Below the pieces are notes generated by a model. The model made no database searches and was not told the origin of the DNA. It was given only the letters and a program-made list of their open reading frames with translations. DNA of 64,000 nt from CAVVVS01 sp963751355. GTDB taxonomy: Bacteria > Bacteroidota > Ignavibacteria > Ignavibacteriales > Ignavibacteriaceae. Every line of letters begins with the position of its first letter. Within the stretch, counting starts at the first letter, position 1. Positions 25,485 to 35,329 of the stretch are shown here, piece after piece. The stretch covers positions 1 through 64,000 of the forward strand of contig CAVVVS010000061.1 in assembly GCA_963751355.1 (NCBI GenBank). The letters are read 5' to 3'. Made by a program: the position numbers and the translations under genes.

Positions 25485-28400
25485 TTATTTATAAGCCATG
25501 TGAGTGTATTTATTTTTGATGCTTTCTAATTCTTTAATAATTATTTCGGATTGAATGATTAAACCATTAACTATTGCTTTAGTATCCTCAGCAAAATTAT
25601 TCTCTCTTGCATTTGTCTCAAGCTGATGTGCTTTTTCTGAAATAATATCTATTCCCATGGTAAGGCTGCTCCCCTTCAATTTATGTGCATAAAATTGAAG
25701 TTTTATAGGATCATTCTTCGCTACAGATTCTGAAATTTGATTTATTATTTTCGGAAATTCGATTATGTAAATATCGATCAGTTCAATAAAGAATTCAATG
25801 TCGTTTTTACTTTGTATATCCTGCAGAAAGGTAATTTTGGATTCTTCAATAATTTGAGGAGCAGTTTTTTGACTTTCTAATTTTTCAAGTTGTTTATCTT
25901 TAACCTGATAAATCTTTTCGCCCCATCTCTCTAAAACTTTCTGCAGTTCGTCTACCCTAATAGGCTTACCAACATAATCATTCATTCCCTCTTCAAGACA
26001 TTTCTCTTTATCTCCCTGCATTGCGTTTGCCGTCATTGCAATAATAACCGGACGGTTATTTTCCGGAAATTCATTTATTATAAATTGAGTAGCCTCAAAA
26101 CCGTCCATATCCGGCATGAGGATATCCATAAGTACGATATCGTAGTGAATATTTCTGACAGCATCGATAACTTCATAGCCGTTAGCTGCAACGTCAGCTC
26201 GAAAACCCATTCGTTCTAATATTCTCAAAGCAACTTTTTGATTTACTGCATTATCTTCGGCAAGTAAAATCCGCAGCGGCATCCTATGTCCGAATTCGGA
26301 ATCAATCTTTGTCTGCATCTTTTTTCTTTTAGCTTTAGAAGTTTCACCGCCATTGAGTATTGAAACCAGACTTTCATAAAATTGTAGATGTTTGACGGGT
26401 TTGCTTATGAATGCTGATAATTTCAGTTCTTTATATTCACTAAGATCATCCCTTTTGCCAATGGAAGTAAGGATTACGATTGGAAGATTTTTCCCGCTTT
26501 CAAATTTTCTGATTTCACGTGAAAGTGTTATCCCATCCATCTGCGGCATCTGGTAATCTAAAATTGCAATATCGAAAACCTCACCGGAAGAAATCAAATT
26601 AATTGCTTCTAAAGGTGACTCCGTAACTCTTGAAAGCATTCCCCATAAATCTGCTTGAAGTTTTAAGATCCTTCTGTTGGTTTTGTTATCGTCAACAATA
26701 AGCGCCTTTTTACCTTTAAGACGTAGCGTTTGACCTCTCAAATAAACTTTTGACATAGAAGGTACCGAGTCACTAATGATCGAAAAATAGAAAGTAGAAC
26801 CATCACCCTCCTTGCTTTCTACCCACATTTTTCCCTCCATCATTTCCGCTAGCTTTTTACTGATGGCAAGTCCAAGCCCCGTACCCCCGTAATTTCGTGT
26901 AGTCGAAGAATCGACCTGACTGAAGGATTTAAATAACCTGTCCATTTTACTTTCCGGAATACCAATCCCGGTATCTCTGACGGCAAATACGATTTCAAAT
27001 TTATTAGCGCTGTTGTTCAGTTTTTTGGCGGAAACCGAAATAAATACTTCCCCTTTTTCTGTAAATTTAATAGCATTACTGATGAGATTAGTCAAAATTT
27101 GGCGAACCCGTGTAACATCACCGCTTATTGTGACCGGTGCATTATTTTCTATTAAGTAAGCCAGATCAAGCCCCTTTTCGCCCGCTTTAGAAGCCATAAG
27201 ATCGAGAGAGTCTTCTATGCAATCCCGCAAATCAAAAGGCTGGGTTTCGAGTTCAAGTTTTTCCGATTCAATTTTTGAAAAGTCGAGTACATCATTTATA
27301 ATCACTAAAAGTTGATCTCCACTTAACCTAATAGTTTCTACAAACTCTTTTTGATCCTCATCCAAATCGGTATCAAGCAACAAACCTGTCATTCCAATTA
27401 CACCATTCATAGGAGTTCTAATCTCATGACTCATCAGGGCTAAGAAATCACTTTTAGCTCGAACGGCTGTTTGCGCTCGTAAAACGGCAAGATCTAATTC
27501 CTTATTTTTAGAGACTAATTCTTCCCTAATATTATTCCTTTTAATTACTGCACCCAGGGTTGATGCCATTGTAATTAAAAGTGATTCTTCATTCTTCGAC
27601 CAATATCTTTCGGTCGTACAATCATCGAAACCGATAAATCCCCAGTACTCTCCTTCTATCATTATGGGAACAAGGATTATTGAAGTTATCTTATTGTCGA
27701 TAAAAATTGTTCGTGCTTCAACCGGTAATTTATTAATTAGATATTTTAACGATTTCCCTTCTGAAAGATTGTCGAATAGCTCGAGGGATTTAAACCTTGA
27801 GTAAGATAATTTTTTCAACGCCGGATTTTTTATTTGCGGTTCCGCGGAACCGGATGCCCATTCGTAAATAATACTTATGTACATTTCACCGGTTTCTTCA
27901 ACAACCATGTGCTTATATATATATACTCTGTCTACATCCGCTGCTTCGCCTAAAATTTTTAACGCTTTCGGAAAACCAATATCCGGATCATTTATTGAGA
28001 TTAAAGTTTTAGTGGAATTGGCAATACCATGGAGCAGGCGATCTTTCTTTTTCAACATCCGCTCATTTATTTTACGCTCGGTTATATCTCTGAATATACT
28101 AAGCAGGTGACGTTTGCCCGTCATATTTTCTATAAAAGAATTTGATACGTCAAAATGGATCTCCATTCCATTCCATAGCTTAGCAATTCTTTCGTGCCGT
28201 TCCATAAAAGAGGCTGTATTATACTGATTGGCATAGTCTCTTTTTATTTCTTCAGCATAAGCTTTATTATAAATCGCTGAAAAATGCTTCCCGATAATTT
28301 CTTCCGTCTCCTTATCAACCATGACGGAATAAGCATTATTACACAAAAGTACGATACCGTTTTCATCTGTTAATCTCATACCATCGGAGGAATTTTCCCA

Positions 28401-28955
28401 TATTGTCCTAAAAGTATTTTCCGATTCGATAAGTTTTTGTTCAGATTCTCTTCTCATAGTGATATTATGAAGTGTTCCTTGTCCAAGATATTTCCCCGCC
28501 ACCTTTATAATCTTTGCGTTTACTTCAACCGGTATCGATTTTCCGTTTTTATTTACAATGGTTGTTATGAAATTTTCCATCTTCTTATCACGGAAGAACT
28601 GGGATAAAACTTTTACTACTCTTTGGTAATCTTGAGAAACAACAAATTCAACAAATGATTTTCCGATGATTTCTTCAATTTCATACCCCATTAAATCTTT
28701 GCATGAAGGTGTAACAAAGGTGATTTTACCAGTTTGTGAAAAGCTGAATATCACATCTATCGAAGTTTCAAAAATTAATCTAAAATCTTGGTAGGATTTT
28801 ATTAATGGTTGAATTAATTCAGTAAGTCTTTTTATTAGGATTGCGTTTTTTGAATCATGCAGATTTTGGTAATCAATCTGATTCATTATTTCATCAATTT
28901 CTGCTAGATTCTCTTTGTAAAGATTAGTTTTGTTATTTGATTTTATGAGGTCCAA
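25485..28955 (-). CDS. Hybrid histidine kinase: PAS-PAS-GAF-HK-REC-REC-HPt
   Basis: 1156 residues, no TM segment, so cytoplasmic. Two PAS domains (about 60-170 and 180-290) each with a PAC-like end are followed by a GAF domain (about 315-470). HisKA has the phospho-acceptor His in LMSHEIRTPMNGVIG near 511; the ATPase has N-box NLISNAIKFT, DTGIGIP and GGTGLGLAISKKL. REC1 has its Asp in ILDYQMPQMDG near 795 and REC2 in LMDILMPDMDG near 940. The HPt domain has AHKLKGSSLTMG near 1093. All phosphotransfer residues are present, so a full His-Asp-His-Asp relay can run inside one protein. No response regulator gene is next to it, so the output partner is elsewhere. Signal unknown. Confidence 0.95.
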   Translation of the reverse strand: MDLIKSNNKTNLYKENLAEIDEIMNQIDYQNLHDSKNAILIKRLTELIQPLIKSYQDFRLIFETSIDVIFSFSQTGKITFVTPSCKDLMGYEIEEIIGKSFVEFVVSQDYQRVVKVLSQFFRDKKMENFITTIVNKNGKSIPVEVNAKIIKVAGKYLGQGTLHNITMRRESEQKLIESENTFRTIWENSSDGMRLTDENGIVLLCNNAYSVMVDKETEEIIGKHFSAIYNKAYAEEIKRDYANQYNTASFMERHERIAKLWNGMEIHFDVSNSFIENMTGKRHLLSIFRDITERKINERMLKKKDRLLHGIANSTKTLISINDPDIGFPKALKILGEAADVDRVYIYKHMVVEETGEMYISIIYEWASGSAEPQIKNPALKKLSYSRFKSLELFDNLSEGKSLKYLINKLPVEARTIFIDNKITSIILVPIMIEGEYWGFIGFDDCTTERYWSKNEESLLITMASTLGAVIKRNNIREELVSKNKELDLAVLRAQTAVRAKSDFLALMSHEIRTPMNGVIGMTGLLLDTDLDEDQKEFVETIRLSGDQLLVIINDVLDFSKIESEKLELETQPFDLRDCIEDSLDLMASKAGEKGLDLAYLIENNAPVTISGDVTRVRQILTNLISNAIKFTEKGEVFISVSAKKLNNSANKFEIVFAVRDTGIGIPESKMDRLFKSFSQVDSSTTRNYGGTGLGLAISKKLAEMMEGKMWVESKEGDGSTFYFSIISDSVPSMSKVYLRGQTLRLKGKKALIVDDNKTNRRILKLQADLWGMLSRVTESPLEAINLISSGEVFDIAILDYQMPQMDGITLSREIRKFESGKNLPIVILTSIGKRDDLSEYKELKLSAFISKPVKHLQFYESLVSILNGGETSKAKRKKMQTKIDSEFGHRMPLRILLAEDNAVNQKVALRILERMGFRADVAANGYEVIDAVRNIHYDIVLMDILMPDMDGFEATQFIINEFPENNRPVIIAMTANAMQGDKEKCLEEGMNDYVGKPIRVDELQKVLERWGEKIYQVKDKQLEKLESQKTAPQIIEESKITFLQDIQSKNDIEFFIELIDIYIIEFPKIINQISESVAKNDPIKLQFYAHKLKGSSLTMGIDIISEKAHQLETNARENNFAEDTKAIVNGLIIQSEIIIKELESIKNKYTHMAYK

Positions 28956-29254
28956 TTATTGGTACTTTATAAATAAAATTGAATAAATATTTTAATATAT
29001 CAAGCTTCCTGTAAAACAAATTTTTCTTTCCGGAAGTTATTTTGTAGAAAATATATTAATTTTGTTTACCAAACTTTAATCCGCACAATGTTTAGAAATA
29101 TTTCCCCCGCTCCCTTTGTTTAAATTTCATTCTAATTAAAATATTAGAATTATAGTTTAACAATTAATATTTTTAAACACAACAAGAATTTTCGTCAATT
29201 TAAGTATCGCACAACATTTCATATAATTTAGAGATGACATACAGCTTAACTTCC

Positions 29255-29286
29255 TTGCACGCTTCATTTATATTATTTAATTTTAG
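29255..29286 (+). promoter_or_regulatory. Candidate Bacteroidota-type promoter of the tricarboxylate module
   Basis: CTTGC at 29254-29258, a 19-base spacer, and TAATTTTAG at 29278-29286, near the TTTG-N19-TAnnTTTG consensus for Bacteroidota sigma factors. It lies 40 bases before the ATG of the first gene. The rest of the gap 28956-29325 is AT-rich with no gene. Confidence 0.3.
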
Positions 29287-29325
29287 TTTGTCTTTATTAG
29301 TAATCAATTTATAGGGGATCAAATA

Positions 29326-30507
29326 ATGATCAGAAATATTGTTGTCATGCCGGGCGATGGAATCGGTAAAACAGTTCTCCCCGAAGCAATTAGGATATTA
29401 AATTCCGTTGGATTTGAGGCAAATTATATTCATGCTGATATCGGATGGGAATTTTGGTGTAAGGAAGGTAATGCCCTTCCGCAGCGTACGATAGACCTGC
29501 TGCAAGAACATAAAATTGGATTATTCGGGGCAATCACCAGTAAACCAAAAGATGCTGCTGCTATGGAATTAGATAGTGCGTTGCAGGATCAAGGTTTCGT
29601 TTATTTTAGTCCGATTGTAGGACTTAGACAGCATTTCAATTTAGATATTTGTGTACGACCTTGTAAATCATTTAAAAGTAATCCATTAAACTTTATTAGG
29701 CAAAAAGATGGCGGATTTGAAGAACCGATGGTTGATGCTGTAATTTTCCGTCAAAATACGGAAGGTTTATATGCAGGTGTCGAATGGACTAATCCGCCCA
29801 AACTTGTTCGTGATGCTTTCGAAACACATCCCAAAATGAAGGCATTCAAAAGTGTTCCAGGGGAAGATTTGGCAATTTCGACAAGGATAATGTCGAGAAA
29901 TGCATGCAGAAGAATTGTTATTGAAGCTTTTGAGTACGCAAAGGAATTCGGGTATAAAAATGTAACTGTCTGTGAAAAACCAAACGTATTGAGAGAAACC
30001 TCCGGTATGATGCTTAACGAAGCAAGAAAGATCGCGAAAAATTATCCCGGTATTCAGTTGTGGGATACAAATATCGACGCACAAATGATGTGGCTTACCA
30101 AAAACCCGGAAATATATGGCGTTATTGTAGCCGAAAATATGTTTGGGGATATTATTAGTGACGGATTTGCAGGATTGGTCGGTGGACTAGGATTTGCCTG
30201 CAGTGCAAATATTGGCAAGGAAGTAGCTGTGTTTGAACCAACGCATGGTTCGGCACCAAAGTACCAGGAATTAAATCCCTCGATTGTTAATCCTGTCGCC
30301 ATGATTTTAAGTGCATGTATGATGCTCGATCACATCGGTGAAAACGAAAAAGCAGCTAAAATTAGGACAGCAATTGCCAAAGTGATTGAGGAAGGGAAAG
30401 TGAAAACTTACGATATGCTTAAGTTAAAAGGCGGTCCAGATGTTTTTGAAAAAGGTGCATGCACCACTCAACAAATGACCGATGAGATTATAAGAATCAT
30501 GATTTAA
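29326..30507 (+). CDS. Isocitrate/isopropylmalate dehydrogenase family protein
   Basis: 393 residues. Beta-decarboxylating dehydrogenase fold. Opening VMPGDGIGKTVLPEA, the substrate region with RQNTEGLYAG and the metal-binding site with NMFGDIISDGFAGLVGGLG near 265-283, followed by FEPTHGSAPKYQ near 305. It is the first gene of a co-directional set with an aconitase-like enzyme and citrate lyase-like subunits, so isocitrate or a homologue is the likely substrate. The enzyme lacks the C-terminal domain of monomeric IDH. Whether it uses NAD or NADP is not clear from sequence. Substrate specificity (isocitrate, homoisocitrate or 3-isopropylmalate) is undecided; the neighbours argue against leucine synthesis. 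Confidence 0.88.
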   Translation: MIRNIVVMPGDGIGKTVLPEAIRILNSVGFEANYIHADIGWEFWCKEGNALPQRTIDLLQEHKIGLFGAITSKPKDAAAMELDSALQDQGFVYFSPIVGLRQHFNLDICVRPCKSFKSNPLNFIRQKDGGFEEPMVDAVIFRQNTEGLYAGVEWTNPPKLVRDAFETHPKMKAFKSVPGEDLAISTRIMSRNACRRIVIEAFEYAKEFGYKNVTVCEKPNVLRETSGMMLNEARKIAKNYPGIQLWDTNIDAQMMWLTKNPEIYGVIVAENMFGDIISDGFAGLVGGLGFACSANIGKEVAVFEPTHGSAPKYQELNPSIVNPVAMILSACMMLDHIGENEKAAKIRTAIAKVIEEGKVKTYDMLKLKGGPDVFEKGACTTQQMTDEIIRIMI

Positions 30508-30595
30508 TTACTTCATGGTCTGATGTCCTGGCTGACGATTTAAAAATCTATTTTAATATCAAAAAAATATTGTTTATAATTAAGTAAAGTGATAC

Positions 30596-31129
30596 ATGAA
30601 AGAAAAAGTACTAAAAATCTGGCCTGAAATAAATTGGATTGAAAATAGAGATTTAAGAAATAAAGTGCTCGACTGCTGGGTATATGCCATTGAAAACAGC
30701 GTACTTTCGGCGGAAGACCTTGAAGAAATACCCTTTTCATTGTTGATAAAAGATTGTAATGTTTCTTTTATGACACACAAGCGTACTACGGTTCAGCTTG
30801 CCGTTGAAATGGCAAAGATCATGCAGAATAATTTTGATAGCGAAATTAAAATTAATATGGATATTCTTATTGCTGGTGCTATTTTAATTGATGTTGGAAA
30901 GCTCCTAGAATACACTCTCGTAAATGATAATCTTACTACAAGTGATGCGGGAAAGTTGATCAGGCACCCCTTCAGTGGTTTGGCAATTGCAGCGAGATTT
31001 GATCTTCCGGCGGAAGTACAACATATAATAGGCACGCATTCTAAGGAAGGCGATCTTGGAAAACGAACCGTTGAATCAATAATTGTTCACCATGCTGATT
31101 TTGTTAGTTTCGAACCTTTCAAAATTTAA
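30596..31129 (+). CDS. HD-domain-related protein with altered metal site
   Basis: 177 residues. Predicted HD-superfamily helical fold: FMTHKRTTVQLAVEMAK (first His near 62), then AGAILIDVGKLLEY where HD proteins usually have LHDIGK. The His of the HD pair is replaced by Ile, though the Asp remains. RHPFSGLAIAARFDLP (His near 124) and VQHIIGTHSKEGDLG with SIIVHHADFVSFEPF (His, Asp near 167) complete the other metal positions. The protein may bind a metal in another way or be non-enzymatic. It sits between the dehydrogenase and the dehydratase of the tricarboxylate module with no terminator seen, suggesting a regulatory or house-cleaning role. Function unknown. Confidence 0.7.
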   Translation: MKEKVLKIWPEINWIENRDLRNKVLDCWVYAIENSVLSAEDLEEIPFSLLIKDCNVSFMTHKRTTVQLAVEMAKIMQNNFDSEIKINMDILIAGAILIDVGKLLEYTLVNDNLTTSDAGKLIRHPFSGLAIAARFDLPAEVQHIIGTHSKEGDLGKRTVESIIVHHADFVSFEPFKI

Positions 31130-31354
31130 AAAATAATAGAGAACAAAAGGATAAATCCTTTATTTTAATTTTTTCTTAAAAACGAATTGCTTAATCGTTG
31201 AATAGCTAAAAAACAATTTAACTCTAAAGTAGATTGATCTTGATATTAGTAATTTTAACACGATTAGTTTTAGCTTATCAGTTTTATTGGTTATAAAAAT
31301 TTTGTCCGTAATGCTCAAAACAGCATTGCTAACGAAATGAAAAGAGAGGTTATA

Positions 31355-33334
31355 ATGCCACAAACATTAATAGAAAAAATTGCTCAAAAATATGCGGTCG
31401 GATTAAAAAAGGGAAATGGAGTACATAGCGGTGATTATATTTCCATCAAGCCTGCATATGTAATGACACACGATAATACCGGCGCAGTAATTCCAAAGTT
31501 TAAAAGTATCGGTGCAAAACAATTATCCAATCCTCGCCAGGTTGTCTGCACGCTCGATCATAATGTTCAGGATAAAAGCGAAAAAAATTTAGACAAATAT
31601 GGAAAAATAGAAGAATTTGCAAAGAAGATGGGTGCTGATTTCTATCCTGCCGGGAGAGGAATAGGACATCAGATTATGTGCGAGGAAGGCTATGCTTTTC
31701 CCGGTACGATGGTAGTTGCTTCTGACAGTCATTCGAATATGTACGGAGGATTGGGATGTTTGGGAACTCCAATCGTTAGAACCGATGCTGCAGCAATATG
31801 GGCAACAGGAAGAACCTGGTGGCAGGTTCCCCCGATTGTTAAAGTCGAGTTTAAAGGGAAGCTTAGACCCGGAGTTACCGGTAAGGATTTGATAATTGCG
31901 CTGTGCGGATTTTTTAATAATGATGAAGTGCTTAATCATGTTCTTGAATTTGTGGGCGACGGTATAAAAAATTTAACTCTGGATGAAAGACTTACCATAT
32001 CAAATATGACAACCGAATGGGGAGCGTTAGCAGGAGTATTTCCTATAGATGATGTAACTATAAAATGGCTGAAAGAAAGAGCAGAAAAAATTTCCGATAG
32101 AGGTTTGGCAGGAGTACCTTCGGATGAAGACGGGAAAGGAATGCATCCCCGGCTAAATAAAAGGAGAATCTCCGCCCTGGAAAAAGATATTCCGCAAGCA
32201 GATAATAATGCATTTTATCCTAAAGAAATAATTGTAGATCTAACCTCAATTCAACCTTTCGTTTCGGGTCCAAATACTGTAAAAACTATGGCTTCTATTT
32301 CGGAATTAAAATCAAAAGGAATTAAAATAAATAAAGCATACCTGGTATCATGTGTAAACAGCAGAGTTGATGATCTCGCTGAAGCCGCTTCCGTAGTGAG
32401 AGGGAAAAAAGTCGCCGGTGATGTAAACTTCTATATCGCTGCGGCTTCAAGTGAAGTTCAGCAAGAGAGTGAAAAACGAGGTGATTGGAACGCATTAATT
32501 GAAGCCGGGGCAATTCCTCTTCCGCCGGGATGCGGTCCTTGTATTGGTCTTGGCACCGGATTACTGGAAGATGGTGAAGTAGGAATTTCCGCCACCAACA
32601 GAAACTTTAAGGGCAGGATGGGTTCGCCTAATGCTCAAGCTTACCTGGCTTCGCCTGCTGTTGTGGCAGCATCAGCTGTTGCAGGGAAAATCGATTACGC
32701 TTGGGAATACAGTCCGGGGAATGTTTTTGCCGATATTAGATTAAATAAACGGAAAAATGCGAAAAAATCCAAAGTGAAAATTATTGACGGATTCCACGAA
32801 AGTTTGAGCGGGAAATTATTATTCTGTTACCAGGATAATCTGAACACCGATGGAATTTACCCCGGCAAATATACTTATATAGATGATTTCACTCCGGAGC
32901 AGCAGGCTTCTGTAGTGATGGAAAATTATGATCCTAAGTTTAAAGAGATAGCAAACGAAAGCGATATTTTAGCGGGTGGATTTAATTTCGGCACCGGAAG
33001 CTCGCGCGAGCAGGCAGCAACGGCATTGAAGTATAAAGGAATAAAATTAGTCATTGCCGGGTCATTCAGCGAAACATATAAACGGAATGCATTAAATAAC
33101 GGGTTTTTATTAATTGAATGTCCTGAACTCATAATTGAATTGAAACATAAATTTGGTAATAAAAAACTTACGGTTGATTCGGGAATAACAGCAACAATTA
33201 ATTTTGTTGATTCATTAATCAATATTGGCGGAAAAGAATATTCGTTCGATCCTGTAGGGGAAGCTGCCCAGGAATTAATTATTACCGAGGGATTAGAAGA
33301 ATGGGTAAAAGGAAAATTGATTAACCGGAAATAA
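31355..33334 (+). CDS. Aconitase/homoaconitase family hydro-lyase
   Basis: 659 residues from the ATG at 31355, which has AGAGAGG in front; an upstream in-frame ATG at 31337 adds six codons. Four-domain aconitase fold with both halves in one chain. The [4Fe-4S] cysteines are in LVSCVNSR (near 335) and GCGPCIGLG (near 398). Other landmarks: DHNVQDKS, GIGHQIMCEEG, SDSHSNMYGGLG and GRMGSPNAQAYLASP. The C-terminal swivel domain has NFGTGSSREQAATALK. The PPGCGPCIGLGTGLLEDGE segment is closer to fungal homoaconitase (Lys4) than to bacterial AcnA/AcnB, but substrate cannot be settled from that. Neighbours (dehydrogenase, MmgE/PrpD, citrate-lyase-like) suggest a citrate or homologue cycle. Complete. 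Confidence 0.9.
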   Translation: MPQTLIEKIAQKYAVGLKKGNGVHSGDYISIKPAYVMTHDNTGAVIPKFKSIGAKQLSNPRQVVCTLDHNVQDKSEKNLDKYGKIEEFAKKMGADFYPAGRGIGHQIMCEEGYAFPGTMVVASDSHSNMYGGLGCLGTPIVRTDAAAIWATGRTWWQVPPIVKVEFKGKLRPGVTGKDLIIALCGFFNNDEVLNHVLEFVGDGIKNLTLDERLTISNMTTEWGALAGVFPIDDVTIKWLKERAEKISDRGLAGVPSDEDGKGMHPRLNKRRISALEKDIPQADNNAFYPKEIIVDLTSIQPFVSGPNTVKTMASISELKSKGIKINKAYLVSCVNSRVDDLAEAASVVRGKKVAGDVNFYIAAASSEVQQESEKRGDWNALIEAGAIPLPPGCGPCIGLGTGLLEDGEVGISATNRNFKGRMGSPNAQAYLASPAVVAASAVAGKIDYAWEYSPGNVFADIRLNKRKNAKKSKVKIIDGFHESLSGKLLFCYQDNLNTDGIYPGKYTYIDDFTPEQQASVVMENYDPKFKEIANESDILAGGFNFGTGSSREQAATALKYKGIKLVIAGSFSETYKRNALNNGFLLIECPELIIELKHKFGNKKLTVDSGITATINFVDSLINIGGKEYSFDPVGEAAQELIITEGLEEWVKGKLINRK

Positions 33335-33347
33335 AAAGAAACTACTC

Positions 33348-33794
33348 ATGGAAGAATTCAGTGTTAACTCATATGCCTTATCGCCTAAAAGGACAAATCG
33401 CACAAAGTGGTATTCTTTAGTGTTGGGTACATCATGGCTCATGGTAGGATTAATCGGCATCTTCAGTAATAAAGTAAAAACTCTTTACTATCTCTATTTA
33501 TTCAGCGGATTAATTATGATTTTCGTTTATCAATTTACATCGAAAGTTTCAAACAAGTATAATATTACGATCAACGATAGAGGTATCTTTACACATACCA
33601 CATTATTCAAAAAATTTAATGTTAACTGGAAACAAATTAAGTCGGTTAATATAAGCGTCTTAGAAATAAAGATCTACTTGAAAGATGAATCTGAGAAAAT
33701 AATCGATCTTAGTTACCTTGATTACTTATACGTTCAAACCGTAAAAGAAAAGATGAAGGAATTTGCATCAGATAAAAATATAGAGATCAGTTGA
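33348..33794 (+). CDS. Small membrane protein, 2-TM plus PH-like domain
   Basis: 148 residues. TM segments at about 25-44 and 49-66, then a soluble C-terminal part with ITINDRGIFTHTTLFKKFNVNWKQIKSVNISVLEIKIYL, the order of a small beta-barrel domain after two helices. Same architecture as the cassette gene at 1231, without clear sequence identity. Unknown function. It starts 14 bases after the dehydratase stop, within the tricarboxylate operon, and ends with TGA. Confidence 0.65.
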   Translation: MEEFSVNSYALSPKRTNRTKWYSLVLGTSWLMVGLIGIFSNKVKTLYYLYLFSGLIMIFVYQFTSKVSNKYNITINDRGIFTHTTLFKKFNVNWKQIKSVNISVLEIKIYLKDESEKIIDLSYLDYLYVQTVKEKMKEFASDKNIEIS

Positions 33795-33829
33795 GGAAAC
33801 ATAGTAATATTTATTACAGAGGAGAATGA

Positions 33830-35263
33830 ATGGAAAAATCAATTTCGCAGCAAATTGCTGAATTTGCCGTAAACTTAAAATATAAAGACCTTCCCGAAAA
33901 TGTTGTTAAACGAACAAAAAAATTTTTATATGATTCAATCGGGTGCGCATTCGGCGGTTATAAAACTAAGGACGTGAATATACTTCGCGATATTTATCAG
34001 GAAATGGGCGGCAAAGCCGAAGCAACTCTAATAGGATTTGGAGATAAAATCCCTGCCGTTAATGCTTCGCTGGTAAATTCACTAATGATACGTGCATTGG
34101 ATTTTAATGATATTTATTGGAAAGAAGATCCGTCTCATCCTTCCGATCTAATATCTGCCGCCCTGGCAGTCGGGGAAATGGTCCACGCTTCGATGGAAGA
34201 AGTCATCGTTGCAATTGTGCTTGGTTATGAATTTGAGCAAAGACTTTGTGAATTTGCCGTACCGGGAATAAGAGAGCGGAAATGGCATCATGCAACTTTA
34301 ACTCAATTTGTTTCACCGGTTGTTGCAGGAAAAATTCTTGGTTTAACGGTAGATCAAATGATTAATGCTATCGGAATAAACGGGAGCCACAATCATACAA
34401 TCGGCTGTCCCACAGCCGGCAAATTAACGATGATGAAAAACACTGTCGATCCGATGGCTGTTCAAGCAGGCGTGTTTGCTGCTCTGATGGCACAAAAAGG
34501 ATATACCGGGACAGAGGCAGTTTTTGAAGGTAAAGAAGGTTTCATGGAATGCTTTTTCGGATGGGATGCGAAAACACAATCCGTCAACCCGGTGAAAATG
34601 CAGGGAAGAGATGGGCTGGATGATTGGAAGTGGAACATTGAAAAACTAACCGGGGACTTAGGGAAAAATTATAAAATTATGGAATGCGGAATGAAGGCTT
34701 TTCCGACCGAAGCTTTAACCCACACCCATATAAGTGCCGCACTAAAAGTTGTAACCGGAAACAATATCAGTTATGATCAAATTGAATCAGTTACGGTCAC
34801 CACAATTGCAAGAGCATGTGATATTTTGTTCGATCCGCATAAATACCGCCCTGAGTCGAGAGAGACTGCCGATCATTCACTCCCCTATTGTATTGCGGCG
34901 GCTCTTGTTGATCACAAAATAACAACTCAATCATTCAGCGACGAAAAGTTAAATGATCCTAAGATTTGGGAAGTCATCGATAAAATAAAGGGAGAAGCTT
35001 CCGAAGAATTCGAAAAAATGTTCCCTGAGAAACAGCCTTCAAAAGTGATTATTAGAACAAAAGACGGGAAAGAATATTCGGAGTACCTTGAATATCCCAA
35101 AGGCGATCCGCGTGAACCTATGACGATTGATGACATCACAATCAAATTTAATGCTCTTGCTGAAGGATTGATACCGGTTGAAAAACAGGAACATATTAAA
35201 GAAATGATTCTAAGCTGCGAAAAATACAGCACAAGGGAATTCATGTCTAAATTAATTATTTAA
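33830..35263 (+). CDS. MmgE/PrpD family protein
   Basis: 477 residues. MmgE/PrpD fold: an all-helical N-terminal domain (about 1-270) and an alpha/beta C-terminal domain. Family members include 2-methylcitrate dehydratase, cis-aconitate decarboxylase and iminodisuccinate epimerase, all cofactor-free. Landmarks: LIGFGDKIPAVNASLVNSLMIRALDFNDIY near 65-95, HPSDLISAALAVGEM, AIGINGSHNHTIGC, and KAFPTEALTHTHISAAL near 288. A GAGGAG ribosome site stands before the ATG. Set beside an aconitase-like dehydratase and citrate-lyase-like subunits, it should act on a citrate-like acid. Which of the three reactions it catalyses is not readable from sequence. Confidence 0.9.
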   Translation: MEKSISQQIAEFAVNLKYKDLPENVVKRTKKFLYDSIGCAFGGYKTKDVNILRDIYQEMGGKAEATLIGFGDKIPAVNASLVNSLMIRALDFNDIYWKEDPSHPSDLISAALAVGEMVHASMEEVIVAIVLGYEFEQRLCEFAVPGIRERKWHHATLTQFVSPVVAGKILGLTVDQMINAIGINGSHNHTIGCPTAGKLTMMKNTVDPMAVQAGVFAALMAQKGYTGTEAVFEGKEGFMECFFGWDAKTQSVNPVKMQGRDGLDDWKWNIEKLTGDLGKNYKIMECGMKAFPTEALTHTHISAALKVVTGNNISYDQIESVTVTTIARACDILFDPHKYRPESRETADHSLPYCIAAALVDHKITTQSFSDEKLNDPKIWEVIDKIKGEASEEFEKMFPEKQPSKVIIRTKDGKEYSEYLEYPKGDPREPMTIDDITIKFNALAEGLIPVEKQEHIKEMILSCEKYSTREFMSKLII

Positions 35264-35329
35264 TAATTTGATAAACTACTTACGAATATATTCTTTTCAA
35301 TGATACAAAAGGATAGTGCGAGAGATAAA

